In this document: one piece after another, positions 6,789 through 9,865 of the stretch
How the letters are laid out: every line of letters starts with the position of its first letter
Position numbering within the stretch: the first letter of the stretch is position 1
Source: Betaproteobacteria bacterium TMED41
Lineage (GTDB): Bacteria > Pseudomonadota > Gammaproteobacteria > Burkholderiales > Burkholderiaceae_A
Assembly: GCA_002167365.1 (NCBI GenBank)
Contig: NHCU01000047.1
Coordinates: 30,374-40,238, forward strand
DNA: 9,865 nucleotides
Direction of reading: 5' to 3'
Made by a program: the position numbers and the translations under genes
The notes under the pieces: model-generated
Databases searched by the model: none
Told to the model about the DNA's origin: nothing
The model's input: only the letters and a program-made list of their open reading frames with translations

Positions 6789-6790
6789 AA

Positions 6791-8740
6791 ATGAAATTAA
6801 TCTTGTCACTTGTGCCATTTTTCCCACTTTTAGGTGCCTTAATTATAGGAGTTTTTGGAAGCAAACTTAGTGAAAAATTTGTACATCGATTTGCTATTTT
6901 TTGCATTTTTGTTTCTTTGTGTTTATCAGCTTTTGTTTTTAATGACGTCATAAAAAGTGATCGCTATGAATACTCTTTATATACCTGGGCACAATTAGGC
7001 GAACTGAAATTTGAAATTGGTTTTTTGGTAGATTCTCTGACTACTTCGATGATGTTGGTCGTGAATTTTGTATCTCTTATGGTTCATATTTATACAATTG
7101 GTTATATGCATAACGACCCTGGCTATAAAAGATTTTTTTCATTTATTTCTCTCTTTACTTTTGCAATGTTAATGCTTGTAATGAGCAATAATCTTTTGCA
7201 ACTTTTTTTTGGGTGGGAAGCAGTTGGTCTTGTTTCCTACTTGCTGATTGGATTCTGGTTCAAAAAAGAATCGGCTATTTATGCAAACCTCAAGGCTTTT
7301 TTGGTAAACAGAGTTGGTGATTTAGGTTTTTTATTGGGAATTGGTTTGATTGTTTCAGCGACCGGCTCTTTAAATTATTTGGAAATTTTTGACTCGATTT
7401 CAATACTAGCTGAACTACAGTACGATCTTTTGGACTTCTATAGTGTCTCTTTAATTACCCTGATATGCATATGTCTGTTTATTGGCGCAATGGGAAAATC
7501 TGCACAATTTCCTCTTCACGTTTGGCTACCAGACTCAATGGAAGGCCCAACACCAATATCAGCTCTCATCCATGCTGCAACCATGGTAACGGCTGGTATT
7601 TTCATGGTTTCTAGGATGTCTCCTCTTTTTGAATTATCCGAACATGCATTAACTTTTATAATGGGGATTGGAGCTGTAACTGCATTTTTTATGGGTATTT
7701 TGGGCATGGTCCAAAACGATATAAAAAAAATTGTTGCTTATTCCACATTATCACAATTAGGATACATGACCGTTGCCTTGGGATCATCAGCATATTCCCT
7801 TGCAATGTTTCATTTGATAACCCACGCATTCTTCAAAGCATTGCTTTTCTTGGCTGCTGGTTCGGTTATTATTGGAATGCATCATGAACAGGACATCAGA
7901 AAAATGGGCGGTCTCTGGAAATACATGCCAATTACATGGATTGTTAGTTTAATTGGAACTCTATCTCTCATAGGGTTTCCATTTTTTTCGGGGTTTTACT
8001 CTAAGGATTTGATCATAATGGCTGTTGGAGTATCAAATCTTCAATTTGCAAGTTTCATTCATTTGCTTTTGGAAGCAGGTGTTTTTATCACTGCATTTTA
8101 TAGTTTGAGAATGTTTTTACTCGTCTTTCACGGCAAGGCAAGATTTGACATATCTCATCCTCCAAAGGAATCTAAATTCGTAGTAACTTTCCCTCTCATT
8201 TTATTAGCCGTACCCTCAGTTCTGTTAGGTGGAGTAATCTTTGAGCCCTTAGTTTTCTCTGATTGGTTTGATGGTGCTATTTTTGTTTTGCCAAATCACG
8301 ATTTTTTACTTAATCTAAATTTAGCATCTGATGATTTTTTAAATTTTGCTAAACATGGTTTTTTAACTCCTACATTTCTTTTGTTAATTCTAGGCTCCTC
8401 AAGCGCATATATTGTGAGTTTGGCTTCTCCTAAGATTAATTATTTTCTTTCTTCTACATTTCCTAGAATCAATATTTTGCTTAAGGAAAAATATTTTTTC
8501 GATAAGTTTAATGATTGGTTCTTTGCTAATGGCACTAGATTTATTGGAGAAAAACTATTTAATTTTTCCGACAAGGGATTCATTGATAATTTTTTGGTAA
8601 ATGGAGTTGTTAGGCTTGTTAGTAATGTTGCTGCCTTGATGAGACTGCTTCAAACTGGTTATCTTTACCATTATGCAATTACGATGTTTTTGGCGATTGC
8701 GGTTTTTTTGTGGTGGTATGTACCCCAACCCATTCAATAG
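6791..8740 (+). CDS. nuoL: NADH-quinone oxidoreductase subunit L (NuoL), antiporter-like
   Basis: Distal antiporter-like membrane subunit (649 aa, ND5 family) that pumps protons and carries the long lateral helix along the membrane arm. Conserved channel residues are visible: Glu143 in FFGWEAVGLVSYLLIGFW, Lys236 in GAMGKSAQFPLHVWLPDSMEGPTP (234-255), His345 and Lys349 in THAFFKALLFLAAGSV, and Lys405 in GFYSKDLI. The KKIVAYSTLSQLGYM segment is at 312-326. About fourteen or more hydrophobic helices precede a C-terminal part with an amphipathic stretch (about 560-620, KEKYFFDKFNDWFFANG...) and a last transmembrane helix at about 626-643, as expected for the lateral-helix region. The length is within the bacterial range. 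The ATG is 2 nt after the nuoK stop; AGGG at 6781-6784 lies 6 nt upstream. It is intact, with no frameshift seen. Confidence 0.98.
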   Translation: MKLILSLVPFFPLLGALIIGVFGSKLSEKFVHRFAIFCIFVSLCLSAFVFNDVIKSDRYEYSLYTWAQLGELKFEIGFLVDSLTTSMMLVVNFVSLMVHIYTIGYMHNDPGYKRFFSFISLFTFAMLMLVMSNNLLQLFFGWEAVGLVSYLLIGFWFKKESAIYANLKAFLVNRVGDLGFLLGIGLIVSATGSLNYLEIFDSISILAELQYDLLDFYSVSLITLICICLFIGAMGKSAQFPLHVWLPDSMEGPTPISALIHAATMVTAGIFMVSRMSPLFELSEHALTFIMGIGAVTAFFMGILGMVQNDIKKIVAYSTLSQLGYMTVALGSSAYSLAMFHLITHAFFKALLFLAAGSVIIGMHHEQDIRKMGGLWKYMPITWIVSLIGTLSLIGFPFFSGFYSKDLIIMAVGVSNLQFASFIHLLLEAGVFITAFYSLRMFLLVFHGKARFDISHPPKESKFVVTFPLILLAVPSVLLGGVIFEPLVFSDWFDGAIFVLPNHDFLLNLNLASDDFLNFAKHGFLTPTFLLLILGSSSAYIVSLASPKINYFLSSTFPRINILLKEKYFFDKFNDWFFANGTRFIGEKLFNFSDKGFIDNFLVNGVVRLVSNVAALMRLLQTGYLYHYAITMFLAIAVFLWWYVPQPIQ

Positions 8741-8774
8741 ATTTTTTTCTATGATAAATAACTACATTTAACAT

Positions 8775-9865
8775 ATGTCACTTTCATTGATTTATTCATC
8801 GTTCCCATGGCTTTCTTTAGCCATATGGATGCCAGTTTTTTCTGGATCTCTCATCATTTATCTGGGAAAGCAGGATTCTAAATTCTCGATTACAAATATC
8901 AAGTTTTTATCCCTCTTTTTTTCATTAGTTAGTTTTATTTTGACCATGCTCCCAGTTTTTTTATTTGATTCAAATAAAGATGCATTTCAATTAGTTGAAA
9001 AATTCACATGGTTTAGTAGATTTAATATTGAGTATTTTTTTGGAGTCGATGGAATTTCACTGTGGTTTATCCCTTTGACGGCATTTATGACTATTATTGT
9101 TGTTGTAGCTGGATGGGAAGTGATCAAAAGTAAAGTTTCCCTGTATATGGGTAGTTTTTTAATTCTTTCTGGCCTAATGATTGGAGTATTTTCTGCGCTA
9201 GATGGACTCCTTTTTTATTTATTTTTTGAGGCAACTCTGATCCCAATGTACCTTATCATTGGAATTTGGGGTGGGCCAAAGAGAGTATACGCAGCTTTTA
9301 AGTTTTTTCTTTATACATTCCTTGGGTCTGTTTTGGCCTTATTAGCTATTATTTATCTTTATGTTGACTCAAACTCATTTTCAATTATTGATTGGCATAT
9401 TCTTCCGATAAATTTAAATATACAGATATACCTTTTTATGGCGTTCTTTTTGGCTTTTGCTGTAAAGATTCCTATGTGGCCTGTCCATACCTGGCTCCCT
9501 GATGCTCACGTTGAAGCACCTACCGGTGGTTCAATAGTTTTGGCTGCTATAATGCTCAAACTAGGTGCATACGGATTCTTAAGGTTTTCTCTTCCAATTA
9601 CGCCAGATGCATCTCAATTTTTCTCGCCTATTATCATTGGTATATCATTAGTTGCAATTATTTATATCGGGCTTGTTGCTTTAGTTCAGACTGATATGAA
9701 AAAATTAGTCGCATATTCCTCTGTTGCTCATATGGGTTTTGTCTCCTTAGGTTTTTTCCTTTTCTCTAATCTCGGAATTAATGGTGGGATTTTCCAAATG
9801 ATTTCTCATGGTTTTATTTCAGGAGCTATGTTTTTTTCCATTGGTGTTCTTTATGACAGAATGCA
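8775..9865 (+). CDS. nuoM: NADH-quinone oxidoreductase subunit M (NuoM), 3' end outside window
   Basis: Antiporter-like membrane subunit (ND4 family) that pumps protons between NuoL and NuoN. The frame is open from ATG 8775 to the window edge (363 full codons). Homologues are about 490-500 residues, so roughly a quarter is missing. The channel residues are in place: Glu152 in LFYLFFEATLIPMYLIIGIWGG, Lys231 in AFAVKIPMWPVHTWLPDAHVEAPTGGS (228-253), and Lys262 in AAIMLKLGAYGFLRF. Further hallmarks are DMKKLVAYSSVAHMGFV and the C-terminal visible MISHGFISGAMFF. An in-frame TAA at 8769-8771 rules out an earlier start. ATG 8775 is the first candidate and places 'FPWLSLAIWMP' at residues 10-20. No Shine-Dalgarno is visible before it. 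It follows nuoL after a 34-nt AT-rich gap without a terminator; nuoN should follow. Confidence 0.96.
   Translation, partial: MSLSLIYSSFPWLSLAIWMPVFSGSLIIYLGKQDSKFSITNIKFLSLFFSLVSFILTMLPVFLFDSNKDAFQLVEKFTWFSRFNIEYFFGVDGISLWFIPLTAFMTIIVVVAGWEVIKSKVSLYMGSFLILSGLMIGVFSALDGLLFYLFFEATLIPMYLIIGIWGGPKRVYAAFKFFLYTFLGSVLALLAIIYLYVDSNSFSIIDWHILPINLNIQIYLFMAFFLAFAVKIPMWPVHTWLPDAHVEAPTGGSIVLAAIMLKLGAYGFLRFSLPITPDASQFFSPIIIGISLVAIIYIGLVALVQTDMKKLVAYSSVAHMGFVSLGFFLFSNLGINGGIFQMISHGFISGAMFFSIGVLYDRM

Noticed and set aside
7203..7210. Eight-T run in nuoL as a programmed frameshift site
   Set aside because: The zero frame continues as conserved NuoL (QLFFGWEAVG) and no alternative-frame product is suggested.
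8741..8774. Promoter or terminator in the nuoL-nuoM gap
   Set aside because: The gap is too short and lacks a GC stem; its T-run is isolated and no -35/-10 pair with sensible spacing stands out from the AT-rich background.

Overview
This window is an ordinary, densely packed stretch of a bacterial respiratory complex I operon (proton-pumping NADH:ubiquinone oxidoreductase, NDH-1). All genes lie on the + strand in the canonical order: nuoE (5' end cut by the window), nuoF, nuoG, nuoH, nuoI, nuoJ, nuoK, nuoL and nuoM (3' end cut). I see no mobile element, RNA gene, CRISPR array, promoter or convincing terminator. I found no undescribed system, and the findings below are modest.

Organism: the DNA is visibly AT-rich, with arginine mostly AGA/AGG and many A and T runs. 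The proteins nevertheless look like the alpha/beta-proteobacterial (mitochondrial-like) type of complex I. NuoE and NuoF are separate from each other, and NuoG lacks the extra N7 cluster cysteines. NuoG also carries a 'SPHDGMGTN...NECWISDRDRFSY' stretch, NuoH has 'AETNRHPFDVVEGESE', and NuoJ has a charged tail, all of which I associate with Betaproteobacteria. A low-GC, possibly streamlined betaproteobacterium (for example a freshwater or marine Methylophilales-like lineage) is my best inference. A related gammaproteobacterium is not excluded.

Layout: 1-4273 encodes the peripheral NADH-oxidising arm: NuoE (2Fe-2S N1a), NuoF (FMN, NADH site, N3) and NuoG (N1b, N4, N5). Bases 4276-5343 encode NuoH, the membrane subunit forming the quinone-chamber floor. 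Bases 5346-5834 encode NuoI (N6a/N6b), which links the arms. From 5818 to the window end come the membrane subunits NuoJ, NuoK, NuoL and NuoM that carry out proton translocation. Electrons pass from NADH to FMN, along the Fe-S chain in F, G and I, then to quinone near NuoH (NuoB and NuoD, which complete this path, must lie upstream of the window). Quinone reduction drives proton movement through H/J/K, M and L.

Genes abut or overlap: 1-nt overlap E/F, 17-nt overlap I/J, 2-nt gaps G/H, H/I and K/L, and 30-35 nt gaps F/G, J/K and L/M. This indicates one polycistronic transcript with translational coupling. Every start visible in the window except that of nuoM has a recognisable Shine-Dalgarno-like sequence. 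nuoA-D upstream and the rest of nuoM plus nuoN downstream are expected but not seen.
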